Origin: Actinoplanes lobatus
GTDB lineage: Bacteria > Actinomycetota > Actinomycetes > Mycobacteriales > Micromonosporaceae
NCBI RefSeq assembly: GCF_014205215.1
Contig: NZ_JACHNC010000001.1
Location: 3,105,001-3,169,000, forward strand
Direction of reading: 5' to 3'
DNA length: 64,000 nucleotides
Below the pieces are notes generated by a model. That model was given only the letters and a program-made list of their open reading frames with translations. It made no database searches and was not told where the DNA came from. This document shows, piece by piece, positions 1-9,117 of the stretch. Position numbers and translations under genes: made by a program. Position 1 is the first letter of the stretch; the number at the start of each line of letters is the position of its first letter.

Positions 1-10
1 CGGCGCGCTT

Positions 11-568
11 TCACGTCAGGCGGGCCAACGCGGGGGCGATCTGCTGGATCGTGCCGTCGGCCAGAGGTGACGGTAGAGCGTCGGGGCGGAACCACGCTAG
101 GTCTGACGACTCGTCACTTATCCGTTCGACCGCGCCGGCCGGGGCCCGCAGCAGGAATCGAACGTCGTAGTGGACCGACGGGGTGGCCGGTGCGCCCTCC
201 TGGGAGCCGCAGCGGACCTCGTGGATGTCGATGTCGATCGGCACCGGGTCCAGGACCAGACCGGGGATGCCGGACTCCTCTCCCGCCTCCCGGAGCGCCG
301 CGGCGGCCAGCGTCCCGTCGCCCTCCTCGCAGTGGCCGCCCAGCTGCATCCAGAGGCCGAGACGGCCGTGCAGGCAGAGCAGCACACGCCGGGAGTCGTC
401 GACGATCAGGGCGCTGGCGGTGACGTGGCCGGCCCGGTGGGCGCGGGTCATCGCGCCGGGGCCGTCGGCGAGCAGGTCGAGGGTGCGCTTGCGGTTCGCC
501 TCGGCGGCATCGGAGGTGGCGTTCCAGGTGGACAGCACGTCGACGGCGTTCTCGTAGAGGTCGGTCAT
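11..568 (-). CDS. NUDIX hydrolase
   Basis: A 185-residue NUDIX-fold pyrophosphohydrolase; these enzymes cleave nucleoside diphosphates linked to another group. The Nudix box is visible at about residues 75-100 (GGHCEEGD, then REAGEESGI), so the catalytic REuxEExGu core is intact. The first Glu of the classical consensus is replaced by Gly, a change that also occurs in family members. The ATG start overlaps the stop of upstream cofE by four bases (ATGA), so the two are translationally coupled. That suggests it is the last gene of the F420 operon, perhaps a housecleaning enzyme. The substrate cannot be read from sequence. Confidence 0.88.
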   Translation of the reverse strand: MTDLYENAVDVLSTWNATSDAAEANRKRTLDLLADGPGAMTRAHRAGHVTASALIVDDSRRVLLCLHGRLGLWMQLGGHCEEGDGTLAAAALREAGEESGIPGLVLDPVPIDIDIHEVRCGSQEGAPATPSVHYDVRFLLRAPAGAVERISDESSDLAWFRPDALPSPLADGTIQQIAPALARLT

Positions 569-1620
569 GCGGATGCTCCGTAGTACAGGGTGACGCCCTC
601 GTCGTCGGTCAGGGCGGTGGTGTGGACGCCCTCGGCGGCCAGAGCGGCCCGGAGCCGGTGGGCTTCGGCGCCGGTGCGGATCAGGGCAGCGGGACTGTCG
701 CGGGCCGGGGTCAGGCGGATGCCGTTGTCGAGGCGGAGATTCGACACGAGGAGATCGCCGAGCGTACGCAGTGCGCGGGTCACGGCGGCCGGGTCGGCGG
801 CCGGAGGACCGGCCGGAGGCGGATCCATCAGGCTGCGGCCGCCGGTGTGCGGGAGCTCCGGGAGCGCCGCGGCGGCACGGAGGCCCTCGGCGCGCGCCTC
901 GGCCGTACCCGATCCGAACATGTCCTCGGCGGAGTCCCGGACCAGGACCTTGGCGCCGGGCCCGTCGTCCGCCGTCAGGCGGCCGTAACCACGAACCACC
1001 GCGACCGGCACCCGGTCGCATTTGCCCTTGACCAGCTCGGCGGCCGCGGACAGCTCGTCGATCACCGCCATCTGGGTGAGGCTCAACTCGTTGCCGTAGG
1101 GGTCGAACTGCCCGCGGTGGTCGAGCAGCGCGTCGATGCCCGCGGCGCCGAGGGCCACGTCGGTGAGCCCGTTGCGCCAGGCGCGGCCCATCGTGTCGGA
1201 GACGACCACGGCAACGTCCAGGCCGCGTTCGCGTAGGTCGGCGCGCAGCCGGCGGGCCGAGGCGTCCGGGTCCTCGGGCAGCAGCACCAGATGGGTCTTG
1301 TCGACGTTCGACGCGTCGATGCCGGCGGCGGCCATCACGAAACCGTGGTGGGTCTGCACGATGGTGGTGTTGCCCCGGCGGGCCACCAACCGGGCGGTCT
1401 CGCCGGCCAGCACCCGCTGCCGGGCCTCCTCGCGCTCCGGCCCGTCGGCCGGGACCTCGACCAGGCGGCCCTCCGCCTTCGACACGATCTTGCTGGTCAC
1501 CACGAGGACGTCACCGTCGGCGAGCCACGGCGCCGCCCCGGTGATCAGCTCGGCGAGGTCGTCGCCCGCGGTCACGTCCCCGATGCCGCGGACCGGGAGG
1601 ATCTCCAGGCCGTCGTTCAC
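565..1620 (-). CDS. cofE: Coenzyme F420-0:L-glutamate ligase
   Basis: Adds gamma-linked glutamates to F420-0 in the cytoplasm, the last stage of coenzyme F420 synthesis. The CofE domain covers about residues 1-245 (for example SDTMGRAWRNGLTDVALG, GNELSLTQMAV, ELVKGK). It starts at a GTG that overlaps the cofD stop by four bases. The product is 351 residues, against about 250 for archaeal CofE and about 450 for mycobacterial FbiB. FbiB carries a C-terminal FMN nitroreductase-type domain. Here only about 90 extra residues follow, and they do not resemble that domain. Ligase identity is secure; the role of the tail is unknown. Confidence 0.93.
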   Translation of the reverse strand: MNDGLEILPVRGIGDVTAGDDLAELITGAAPWLADGDVLVVTSKIVSKAEGRLVEVPADGPEREEARQRVLAGETARLVARRGNTTIVQTHHGFVMAAAGIDASNVDKTHLVLLPEDPDASARRLRADLRERGLDVAVVVSDTMGRAWRNGLTDVALGAAGIDALLDHRGQFDPYGNELSLTQMAVIDELSAAAELVKGKCDRVPVAVVRGYGRLTADDGPGAKVLVRDSAEDMFGSGTAEARAEGLRAAAALPELPHTGGRSLMDPPPAGPPAADPAAVTRALRTLGDLLVSNLRLDNGIRLTPARDSPAALIRTGAEAHRLRAALAAEGVHTTALTDDEGVTLYYGASA

Positions 1621-2573
1621 GCCACGCCGCCGAGTTCCAGGGCGTCCTCCACCATCCGGGCGGTGGCCACCTCGTCGCGCATCCACAGCGGCACGGCACG
1701 GGTGCGGACCCCCGGCACCTCGGCGCCGGCGTCCGACTCGTCGACCAGCCAGCCGTCCAGCAGACCGCCTTCGGCGCGCGGACCGTACATCCGGCCGACC
1801 GCGTCGGCGCTCACCTCGACCTCCAGGGTGGCCAGGCACTTGTCGGCCATGCCCCGGACCGGCGCGCCACCGATGATCGGCGACACCCCGACGACCGGCG
1901 CCGGGCCGTTCGCCACGGCGTCCTTCAGATGGGGTACGGCGAGGATCGGCGCGATGCTGACCACCGGATTGCTGGGCGCGATCAGCACCACGTCCGCGGC
2001 CGCGATCGCGTCGAGCACCCCGGCGGCCGGTTTCGCCGTCTCGGCGCCCCGGAAGACGAACCGGTGCGTCGGCACCTCACCGCGGTAGCGCACCCACCAC
2101 TCCTGGAAGTGGATCGCCTTCCGCTCGCCGTCGACGTCCACGACCACGTGCGTCTCCAGCCGGTCGTCCGAGGCCGGCAGCATGGTGATGCCCGGCTGCC
2201 AGCGCTCGCACAGCGCCGCGGTGACCGCGGAGAGCGGGTACCCGGCGTTCAGCATGGTGGTGCGCACCAGGTGGGTGGCGGTGTCCTTGTCGCCGAGGCC
2301 GAACCAGGACGGCTCCACCCCGTACTTCGCCAGCTCCTCCTTGACCACCCAGGACTCGCCGACCCGGCCCCAGCCGCGCTCCGGGTCGGCGGCGCCGCCC
2401 AGCGTGTACATGACGCTGTCCAGGTCGGGACAGATCTGGAGGCCGTGCATGCGCACGTCGTCGCCGACGTTGACGACCGCCGTGACGTCGGCGCCGATGG
2501 CGCGGGCGTGCGCGCGCACGCCAAGGAGGAAACGGGCACCGCCGATGCCCCCGGTCAGGACCACGATCCGCAT
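1617..2573 (-). CDS. cofD: 2-phospho-L-lactate / PEP transferase (F420 biosynthesis)
   Basis: CofD (FbiA in mycobacteria) transfers the phospholactate or phosphoenolpyruvate moiety from its GDP-activated form to Fo, making (dehydro-)F420-0. The N-terminus has the typical TGGIGGARFLLGV loop, followed by NVGDD, CPDLDSVMYTLGG and a C-terminal SPIIGG motif; 318 residues is normal length. The ATG was chosen because the family begins exactly at MRIVVLTGG. It is first in a cofD-cofE-NUDIX operon with 4-bp overlaps. fbiC is divergent about 1 kb away, so three of the four dedicated F420 genes sit together. Confidence 0.95.
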   Translation of the reverse strand: MRIVVLTGGIGGARFLLGVRAHARAIGADVTAVVNVGDDVRMHGLQICPDLDSVMYTLGGAADPERGWGRVGESWVVKEELAKYGVEPSWFGLGDKDTATHLVRTTMLNAGYPLSAVTAALCERWQPGITMLPASDDRLETHVVVDVDGERKAIHFQEWWVRYRGEVPTHRFVFRGAETAKPAAGVLDAIAAADVVLIAPSNPVVSIAPILAVPHLKDAVANGPAPVVGVSPIIGGAPVRGMADKCLATLEVEVSADAVGRMYGPRAEGGLLDGWLVDESDAGAEVPGVRTRAVPLWMRDEVATARMVEDALELGGVA

Positions 2574-2663
2574 TCCCTCATCCTCCCGCACACGCGTCAT
2601 CCCATCGGGTGGCGGGTATCGGTTTACTCTGAGCCGACCTCGATCCACGTACCGGGAGCAATC

Positions 2664-3545
2664 GTGACCACACCTCCGCAGCCGGGACCGGCCGGCGAGA
2701 AGCCCATCGGGCAGTTCCTCCGCCCCGTGCGTGACCTGGCGGCGTACGCCCTGGTCGGCGCCCCTGCAGTGTTCCTGTTCGTGGCGTTCCTGGGGATGTT
2801 CGGCGACGACTTCATCGCCAAGACCCGGTACAGCTTCAGCAACTTCGTGAACCTGGAGACGGTGTTCTTCCCGCTCGCGGCGGTGCTCCTCGCGACCGCT
2901 GTCCGGCCGGCCCACCCGCAGGCCCGGCTGATCACCATCATCGCGGGCATCGAGTACGTGGTGGCGGCCGTCTTCGGAGTGATCTTCGGAGTCCTCTTCG
3001 GGGTGAGCGGGCTCGCCGGCCTGGACGCCGGAACCGCCTTCACGGCGCTGCTCTACCGGGTCGCCTACCTCGGGCTGCTCGGCGTGGCGGCGTACGCGGT
3101 GCTGCGCCTCTGGCAGGGGCTCTACTACGTGCCGAAGCCCCAGCCGCAGCCCGGTGTCTACGGCCAGCCGTACGGTCAGCCCTACGGCGCCTACCCGCCC
3201 CCCGGAAGCGTCCCGCCGCCCGGGTACGGCCACGGCCAGTACCCGATGGGCCAGCCCACCCCGCCGCCTCCCGGCTGGGGGCAGCCGACTCCTCCGCCGC
3301 CTCCGGGCTGGGGGCAGCCGACCCCGCCGCCGCCTCCGGGCTGGGGTCAGCCCCCGGTGAGCGGCGCCCCCACGCCGCCGCCTCCGGTGACCCCGTTCGC
3401 CGAGCCGACCCAGGCGGTGCCGCCGCCCCCGGCCCCGTTCGCCGAGCCCACCCAGGCGGTGCCGCCGCCGGCCGACCACACTGAGGTGCTGCCGCAGGAC
3501 CGTCCCGGTTTCGGCCCGGCCGACCAGGATCCGCCCAGGCAGTGA
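2664..3545 (+). CDS. Proline-rich four-helix membrane protein
   Basis: Not assigned to a named family. It has 293 residues. About four hydrophobic segments lie in residues 28-165 (such as YALVGAPAVFLFVAFLGMF and AAVFGVIFGVLFGVSGLAG). A long cytoplasmic or extracellular tail follows, rich in Pro, Gly, Tyr and Gln, with imperfect 11-residue repeats PTPPPPPGWGQ (33-bp DNA repeats near 3260-3350) and two copies of PFAEPTQAVPPP. The GTG start follows an RBS-like GGGAGC. Such tails are common in actinobacterial membrane proteins and may bind partners. It is divergent from cofD and upstream of fbiC; no link to F420 is evident. Confidence 0.75.
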   Translation: MTTPPQPGPAGEKPIGQFLRPVRDLAAYALVGAPAVFLFVAFLGMFGDDFIAKTRYSFSNFVNLETVFFPLAAVLLATAVRPAHPQARLITIIAGIEYVVAAVFGVIFGVLFGVSGLAGLDAGTAFTALLYRVAYLGLLGVAAYAVLRLWQGLYYVPKPQPQPGVYGQPYGQPYGAYPPPGSVPPPGYGHGQYPMGQPTPPPPGWGQPTPPPPPGWGQPTPPPPPGWGQPPVSGAPTPPPPVTPFAEPTQAVPPPPAPFAEPTQAVPPPADHTEVLPQDRPGFGPADQDPPRQ

Positions 3546-3635
3546 CTTTGTTCCCGGTCCGGGGGTGTTTCACGACACGCCCCGGGCCGGGAGCAGCGGC
3601 GGCGGTCGAAAGGATTCGGGCCTAGGCTGCTGTGC

Positions 3636-6140
3636 GTGGTAGAGGTCAACGTGGAACCCGTACCGACACCGGCGAGCATCCGCCGCGCACTGCGCCGCGC
3701 CGCCGACGGCAAGGCGATCGACATCGATGAGGCGACCGCGCTGCTCGCGGCCACCGACGACCAGTTCGACGAGCTGCTGGCGATCGCCGGCGGCATCCGG
3801 GACGCCGGTCTGCGGGAGGCCGGGCGGCCGGGCGTCGTGACGTACTCGCGCAAGGTCTTCATCCCGCTGACCCGGCTCTGTCGCGACCGATGTCACTACT
3901 GCACCTTCGCCACCGTGCCGCACAAGCTCCCGGCCGCGTTCCTGGAGCGCGACGAGGTGCTGGAGATCGCCCGGCAGGGCGCCGCACAGGGCTGCAAGGA
4001 GGCGCTGTTCACCCTCGGCGACCGGCCCGAGGAGCGCTGGCCGGCGGCCCGGCAGTGGCTCGACGAGCGGGGTTACGACTCCACCCTCGACTACGTGCGC
4101 GCCTGCGCGATCGCCGTGCTGGAGGAGACCGGCCTGCTGCCGCACCTCAACCCCGGGGTGATGAGCTGGGCCGATCTGCAGCGGCTCAAGCCGGTGGCGC
4201 CGAGCATGGGCATGATGCTGGAGACCACCGCCACCCGGCTCTGGTCGGAGAAGGGCGGCCCGCACTTCGGCTCGCCGGACAAGGAGCCGGCGGTCCGGCT
4301 GCGGGTGCTCGACGACGCCGGCCGGGTCGGCGTGCCGTTCACCACCGGCATCCTGATCGGCATCGGCGAGACCGTCACCGAGCGGGTCGAGTCGCTTTTC
4401 GCGATCCGCCGCGCGGCCCGGGAGTTCGGGCACATCCAGGAGGTCATCGTCCAGAACTTCCGGGCGAAGCCGGACACGGCGATGCGCGGGATGCCGGACG
4501 CCGAGTTGCGCGAGCTGGCCGCCACGGTGGCGGTCGCCCGGATCATCATGGGCCCGCGTGCCCGGATCCAGGCCCCACCGAATCTGATCGACGACGAGTT
4601 CTCCCTGTTGCTGCGGGCCGGCATCGACGACTGGGGCGGGGTGTCCCCGGTGACACCGGACCACGTGAACCCCGAGCGCCCGTGGCCCCAGATCAACCTA
4701 CTAGCCGAAATGTCCGAAAAATCGGGATTCGAGCTTCGGGAACGCCTCACGATCTACCCGGAGTACGTCCGCCGGGGTGACGAGGGCTGGCTGGACCCGC
4801 GGGTGAAAGCGCACGTCGCGGCGCTGGCCGAGGAGAGCGGCCTGGCGAAGGAGGGCGCGATCCCGGTCGGCTCGCCCTGGCAGGAGCCGGACGACGCCTT
4901 CGGGACCGGCCGCACCGACCTCCACAAGAGCATCGACACCGACGGCCGCACCGGCGACCGGCGCACCGACTTCGACGACGTCTACGGCGACTGGGACGAG
5001 GTCGCCGCGCACGTCAAGAGCGCGCCGGCGACCATGCCGACCGACGTGGTGGCGGCGCTCAGGCTGGCCGAGACCGACCCGGGCGCGCTCCTGCTGGAGC
5101 AGCACGAGGACAAGGCCATGGCGCTGTTCAACGCCGACGGCCCGGCCCTGGACGAGCTGGCCCGGATCGCCGACGGCCTGCGCCGTGAGGTCAACGGCGA
5201 CGACATCACGTACGTCGTGAACCGCAACATCAACTTCTCGAACGTCTGCTACGTGGGCTGCCGGTTCTGTGCGTTCGCCCAGCGGGAGAAGGACGCGGAC
5301 GCCTACCGGCTGTCGGTGGAGCAGGTCGCCGACCGGGCCGAGGAGGCGTGGCGGGACGGCGCCTCCGAGGTGTGCATGCAGGGCGGCATCGACCCGAAGA
5401 TGCCGGTCACCGCGTACGCCGATCTGGTTCGCGCCGTCAAGCAGCGGGTCCCCGGCATGCATGTGCACGCGTACTCGCCCATGGAGATCGTCACCGCCTC
5501 GGCCAAGGCGGGCGTCTCGCTGCGGGAGTGGCTCACCGATCTGCGGGACGCGGGTCTCGGCACCATCCCCGGCACCGCCGCCGAGATCCTGGACGACGAC
5601 GTGCGCTGGGTCCTCACCAAGGGCAAGCTGCCCACCGCGACCTGGGCCGAGGTGGTCACCACGGCGCACCAGGTGGGCATCCGCTCCAGTTCGACCATGA
5701 TGTACGGCCACGTCGACCACCCGCGCCAGTGGCTCGGCCACTTCCGGGTGCTGGCCGGCATCCAGGACGTCACCGGTGGCTTCACCGAGTTCGTGGCGCT
5801 GCCGTTCGTGCACACGAACGCCCCGATCTACCTGGCCGGCATCGCCCGCCCCGGCCCGACCTGGCGGGAGAACCGGGTGGTGCACGCCATGGCCCGGGTG
5901 CTGCTGCACGGCCGGATCGACAACATCCAGTGCTCGTGGGTGAAACTCGGCGACGAGGGAACCCGGGTGATGCTCAACAGCGGCTGTAATGACCTTGGTG
6001 GAACTCTGATGGAGGAAACAATTTCACGAATGGCCGGTTCGGAACACGGCTCGGCCCGTACGGTCGCGGAGTTGAAAGAACTGGCCGCGTCGGCCGGTCG
6101 CCCGGCGATGGAACGGACCACGGTGTACGGCCGCAGGTGA
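3636..6140 (+). CDS. fbiC: Bifunctional FO synthase (CofG/CofH fusion)
   Basis: Makes the deazaflavin Fo from tyrosine and 5-amino-6-ribitylamino-uracil, the first committed step of F420 synthesis. The 834-residue product is the usual fused form with two radical-SAM domains. The CofG half has [10 protein letters not shown] near residue 85 and the CofH half has [10 protein letters not shown] near residue 540, each a CxxxCxxC 4Fe-4S site. The C-terminal half ends with the CofH signature region WVKLG and [13 protein letters not shown] start at 3636; a second in-frame GTG lies 15 bp downstream. It transcribes away from the cofDE operon. Only the guanylyltransferase gene (fbiD/cofC) is not in this window. 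Confidence 0.97.
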   Translation: MVEVNVEPVPTPASIRRALRRAADGKAIDIDEATALLAATDDQFDELLAIAGGIRDAGLREAGRPGVVTYSRKVFIPLTRLCRDRCHYCTFATVPHKLPAAFLERDEVLEIARQGAAQGCKEALFTLGDRPEERWPAARQWLDERGYDSTLDYVRACAIAVLEETGLLPHLNPGVMSWADLQRLKPVAPSMGMMLETTATRLWSEKGGPHFGSPDKEPAVRLRVLDDAGRVGVPFTTGILIGIGETVTERVESLFAIRRAAREFGHIQEVIVQNFRAKPDTAMRGMPDAELRELAATVAVARIIMGPRARIQAPPNLIDDEFSLLLRAGIDDWGGVSPVTPDHVNPERPWPQINLLAEMSEKSGFELRERLTIYPEYVRRGDEGWLDPRVKAHVAALAEESGLAKEGAIPVGSPWQEPDDAFGTGRTDLHKSIDTDGRTGDRRTDFDDVYGDWDEVAAHVKSAPATMPTDVVAALRLAETDPGALLLEQHEDKAMALFNADGPALDELARIADGLRREVNGDDITYVVNRNINFSNVCYVGCRFCAFAQREKDADAYRLSVEQVADRAEEAWRDGASEVCMQGGIDPKMPVTAYADLVRAVKQRVPGMHVHAYSPMEIVTASAKAGVSLREWLTDLRDAGLGTIPGTAAEILDDDVRWVLTKGKLPTATWAEVVTTAHQVGIRSSSTMMYGHVDHPRQWLGHFRVLAGIQDVTGGFTEFVALPFVHTNAPIYLAGIARPGPTWRENRVVHAMARVLLHGRIDNIQCSWVKLGDEGTRVMLNSGCNDLGGTLMEETISRMAGSEHGSARTVAELKELAASAGRPAMERTTVYGRR

Positions 6141-6324
6141 CAGTTTGATCCATTCGGCGGACCCGTCCTGGGGACCCCCCTGTCCACAGGTTACAAATCG
6201 GGTTAAATTGGACGCGAAGGCCCGGCCTCGCGTTACCTTCCAATGCCCTGGAGAGATAGGGCAGGAACGGGGCCATGAACCGTTCTCAAGCGTCGGGGAA
6301 ACGGGCCCATTTAGCAGGTTCGGC

Positions 6325-6354
6325 TTGACGACGCACGTCTTACACGCGTGTAAT
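6325..6354 (+). promoter_or_regulatory. whiB promoter with BldD-like palindrome
   Basis: The 330-bp gap between fbiC and whiB (6141-6470) holds a plausible promoter: TTGACG at 6325-6330 and TGTAAT at 6349-6354, spaced 18 bp. A perfect 14-bp palindrome TTACACGCGTGTAA (6340-6353) covers the -10 region. Its half-sites TTACnC/GnGTAA match the published BldD box of Streptomyces, which is known to repress whiB there, but the centre has two bases instead of one. That makes the BldD assignment an inference. The rest of the gap shows no gene. Confidence 0.55.
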
Positions 6355-6470
6355 TTTGGTGGGGTTGCGGGGACGATGTGGCACAAAGGCGTCGAACCCG
6401 CAAAAACACGCCGCGTGCGTGGGGGGTCAGCGCCGGTTTCGCGCCGGCGCGGAATTTTGGAGGCACGCCG

Positions 6471-6728
6471 ATGGAAGCGCAGGTTGAAGGGGTAGACCTG
6501 CTCGGGGACGCGCCCGAGTGGCAGGAACGGGCGCTGTGTTCGCAGACCGATCCCGAGGCCTTCTTCCCGGAGAAGGGCGGCTCGACGCGCGAGGCGAAGC
6601 GCATCTGCGGCCGCTGTGATGTCAAAGCCGAGTGTCTGGAGTACGCACTCGGTCACGACGAACGCTTCGGGATCTGGGGTGGACTGTCCGAACGTGAACG
6701 TCGCAAGCTGAAGCGGCGCGTGGCCTGA
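6471..6728 (+). CDS. whiB: WhiB-family iron-sulfur transcription factor
   Basis: An 85-residue Wbl protein of the WhiB/WhmD (WhiB2) class, needed for sporulation septation in Streptomyces and for division in mycobacteria, acting with WhiA. Four cysteines for the 4Fe-4S cluster are present (ALCSQTDPE, then CGRCDVKAEC), followed by the turn GIWGG and a basic C-terminal tail RERRKLKRR. The ATG was chosen because TTGGAGG lies just upstream and family members begin there; a GTG 93 bp upstream is open but not conserved. The neighbours (cofD/cofE side, DUF3499, zincin-like protein, manB) match the mycobacterial whiB2 locus. Confidence 0.95.
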   Translation: MEAQVEGVDLLGDAPEWQERALCSQTDPEAFFPEKGGSTREAKRICGRCDVKAECLEYALGHDERFGIWGGLSERERRKLKRRVA

Positions 6729-6734
6729 CCGGAC

Positions 6735-7211
6735 TCAGGCCAGCTCGTCCGGATCCACTCCGAGCAGGTTGGCTACCTGCTCGATGATCACATCGTGGAC
6801 GAGGTCGGCGAGGTCCTCGCGATCCATCGCCCGGAATTCCAGCGGGCGCCGGTAGAGCACGATCCGCGGGGGAAGTTCGTGCCGTCCCGGCCGGCCGGGC
6901 AGCAGCCGGGCCAGAGGCACCTCGCCGTCCTCGAGCACATCCGAGTCGTAGACGTTCAGCTCCGGTGGCACGTCCTCGACCGCGAACTCGACGCCGGCCA
7001 GTTCCTTGGCGTAGCGGCGCTCCAGGCTCTCCACCGTGTCCAGCACCAGGTCGTCGAAGATCTCCGCCTTGGTGCGGGCCAGGGGAACGGTCGCCGGCAC
7101 CAGACGGCCGCGGAGCCCGCGCCCGTGCCGGTCACGCCGGGCCGGATGACCCGGGCCGGAACCGCGCGTCGCCTTGCCATCCGTCCGGCGGCGTTCAGGG
7201 CTGGTGGTCAC
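6735..7211 (-). CDS. Zincin-like metallopeptidase family protein
   Basis: A 158-residue protein of the Pfam Zincin_1 group, convergent with whiB and equivalent in position to mycobacterial Rv3259. The N-terminal 45 residues are Arg/Gly-rich and probably disordered. The folded part begins near KAEIFDDLVLDTVESLERRYAKEL. The expected HExxH zinc site is degenerate: LVHDVIIEQVANLLG keeps one His and a Glu but lacks the standard spacing. It may therefore have no peptidase activity, or use a variant site. The GTG start sits at the family-like beginning; downstream starts are possible because the N-terminus is low in complexity. Confidence 0.75.
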   Translation of the reverse strand: MTTSPERRRTDGKATRGSGPGHPARRDRHGRGLRGRLVPATVPLARTKAEIFDDLVLDTVESLERRYAKELAGVEFAVEDVPPELNVYDSDVLEDGEVPLARLLPGRPGRHELPPRIVLYRRPLEFRAMDREDLADLVHDVIIEQVANLLGVDPDELA

Positions 7212-7397
7212 GCGGCCAGCGTATCCCCACCGGGGTGGCAGGAGCGGTCAGCCCATGCTCATCGTGTGTCCGTGCCGTTAATTCGCCCCAACGGGGCGGC
7301 GTGTCTAACGACCATGGCCGAATCGTGATGCGGTCCGGGTCGGCGTGTCGCGGGGCAACATTCCCCAGAATCGCGGGCGGGGAGATAAGTTGCCGCC

Positions 7398-7754
7398 GTG
7401 AGGTCACCACGGCGCTGCTCCCGGAACGGCTGTCCCCGACAGGCGGTCGCCACCCTGACCTACGTCTACGGCGACTCCACGGCCGTCGTGGGCCCGCTCG
7501 CGGCCTTCGCCGAACCCCACACGTACGACCTCTGCGAGACGCACGCCCGCAGCCTCACCGCCCCGCGAGGCTGGGAACTCGTCCGCCACGACGGCGACTT
7601 CGCGCCCCCACCCCCCACCACCGACGACCTCGTCGCCCTCGCCGAGGCCGTCCGCGAAGCCGCCCGCCCGGTCCCGCCACGCCCGGACGACACCGACCAC
7701 ACCCCCCAGACCGGCCGCCGCGGCCACCTGAGAGTGATTCCCCCCTCCCACTGA
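7398..7754 (+). CDS. DUF3499 family protein
   Basis: A 118-residue protein of the actinobacterial DUF3499 family. It begins with RRCSRNGCPRQAVATLTYVYGDSTAVVGPLA and has CETHARSL near residue 45, so Cys/Cys and Cys/His pairs could form a small zinc-binding site. The C-terminal third is Pro/Asp-rich and probably unstructured. The function is unknown. The family is typically found between whiB2 and manB, as here, although in this genome manB has moved 5.6 kb away through an insertion. GTG start; divergent from the zincin-like gene with a 186-bp intergenic space. Confidence 0.85.
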   Translation: MRSPRRCSRNGCPRQAVATLTYVYGDSTAVVGPLAAFAEPHTYDLCETHARSLTAPRGWELVRHDGDFAPPPPTTDDLVALAEAVREAARPVPPRPDDTDHTPQTGRRGHLRVIPPSH

Positions 7755-8086
7755 GCGCCGCCGACGGCGAGATCAACGAACGCCGGTGCGCTCGGCTGCC
7801 GAAGGCGAAGATCAACGGCCATGTCGTAGCGGGGTGGTGGGTACAGACCGCCGCTCCCGCCGAGGGCGCGGGCCGGCTCGCTGGCCGCTGGCGCGTCCAG
7901 AACGCTCCCCGCCCCGCGCGACGTGCGTGAGTGGTCACCCTCCCACCGGGCCGGCTGGACCACCGACCTGAGCCCGGCGGGCGCGGCACAGGCTGGAGTG
8001 GCAGTGCCTCGCGTGGAGCGGCGGGACGGGGTGGAATTCGGCGGGGGCGGTGTCCGCCCGTACCGGAAACGGGTTTGAAGTGAATG
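7755..8086. other. Intergenic region, no gene seen
   Basis: These 332 bp lie between the convergent DUF3499 and polysaccharide deacetylase genes. Short open frames here have no RBS, poor codon usage and no recognisable product. I see no RNA gene, no clear hairpin with a T-run and no repeat. Confidence 0.5.
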
Positions 8087-8950
8087 TCAGGTCAGCGGGA
8101 CCAGCTGGAAGCGTTTGTGCAGCCAGGGGAGCAGGACGCGGTAGGCGGCGATGGTGTCCGGCTGGGCGTAGTCGTGGGAGAGGACGATCGCGCCGGCGCG
8201 GGTGCGCTGCTGGACGATGCGGATGATGCGCTTGCGGTGGGCGTCGCGGGATTCGGTCTCCGGCTGATCCCAGTCGCGGGGGTCGACCTTCCAGTAGATC
8301 GAGCGCATGCCGAGCTGTGCGGAGACCTTGACCATGGCCGGGGTGAAGTTGCCGCCGGGCGCGCGCATGTAGCGGATCTCGGCGCCGGGGACCGCGGCGC
8401 GGATGGCGGCGTTGGTGCGTTCCAGGTCCGCGCGGATGGCGGCATGGGACTTCTTGCCCAGTTTGAGATCGTGGTTCCAGGAGTGGTTGCAGAGGCTGTG
8501 ACCGCCCGCCGCGATCGCCTTGACCAGGTCGGGGTGGCGCCGCGCCTCCGTGCCGACCAGGCAGAACGTCGCCTTGACGTGCTGCTTGGCGAGGAGCTTG
8601 AGCAGCTCGGGCGTGTAGTCGGGGTCGGGGCCGTCGTCGAAGGTGAGCGCCACGCCCTTGGTGCCGGTGGTCAGGAGGCTGCCGGCCGGGCCGGTCCGGC
8701 CCTTGGGCTTGGTGTCGACGGCGGTGTTCTCGACGCGGGGCGAGCTCTTCGACGGGGTGGGCGTCGGCGAGGGCGACGGCGAGGGCGCGAAGCTGGGCGC
8801 GGTGACGGACGGCGTGGGGCTGGCGGAGACGATCGGCGCAGGGTCCCCCTGTGCGGTCGTCGTCGCCGCCGTCGCCTGGCCGAGCAGACCGGTCATGATC
8901 AGCAGGGCGCTGATCACGAGGGCCTTCCGGGTGTGCGACAGCCGTATCAA
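8087..8950 (-). CDS. Secreted polysaccharide deacetylase (CE4/NodB)
   Basis: A predicted extracellular deacetylase acting on N-acetylglucosamine polymers such as peptidoglycan or chitin, or on acetylxylan. A signal peptide or membrane anchor lies at residues 8-28. A Ser/Pro/Thr linker (SPSPSPTPTPSK) runs to about residue 75, then the NodB domain. Its motifs are complete: TFDDGPD (motif 1), HSWNH (metal-binding motif 2), RAPGGN (3), DPRDWD (4) and LSHD (5). The TTG start is chosen because GGGGAGG sits six bases upstream and the hydrophobic segment follows at once. The gene belongs to the insertion between DUF3499 and manB. Confidence 0.9.
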   Translation of the reverse strand: MIRLSHTRKALVISALLIMTGLLGQATAATTTAQGDPAPIVSASPTPSVTAPSFAPSPSPSPTPTPSKSSPRVENTAVDTKPKGRTGPAGSLLTTGTKGVALTFDDGPDPDYTPELLKLLAKQHVKATFCLVGTEARRHPDLVKAIAAGGHSLCNHSWNHDLKLGKKSHAAIRADLERTNAAIRAAVPGAEIRYMRAPGGNFTPAMVKVSAQLGMRSIYWKVDPRDWDQPETESRDAHRKRIIRIVQQRTRAGAIVLSHDYAQPDTIAAYRVLLPWLHKRFQLVPLT

Positions 8951-9081
8951 GAGACCTCCCCAGGTCGGTTGCGAGCCTGACGACGATGCCTCGGATATCG
9001 GCCGGCCGCCAGTCCGTCCCCATCTTTCGTACCAAAAGCGGACCACGTTGATTTTGGCCGGAGTATCATCGCGCACGCGAA

Positions 9082-9107
9082 AAGGGCGGGGCCGGGGCCC
9101 CGCCCTT
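9082..9107 (-). terminator. Intrinsic terminator of the aldehyde dehydrogenase operon
   Basis: A 12-bp perfect GC-rich stem (AAGGGCGGGGCC and its complement) has a two-base loop. On the minus strand it is followed by TTTTC. It lies just beyond the DUF779 stop codon. Confidence 0.8.
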
Positions 9108-9117
9108 AACTTGATTT

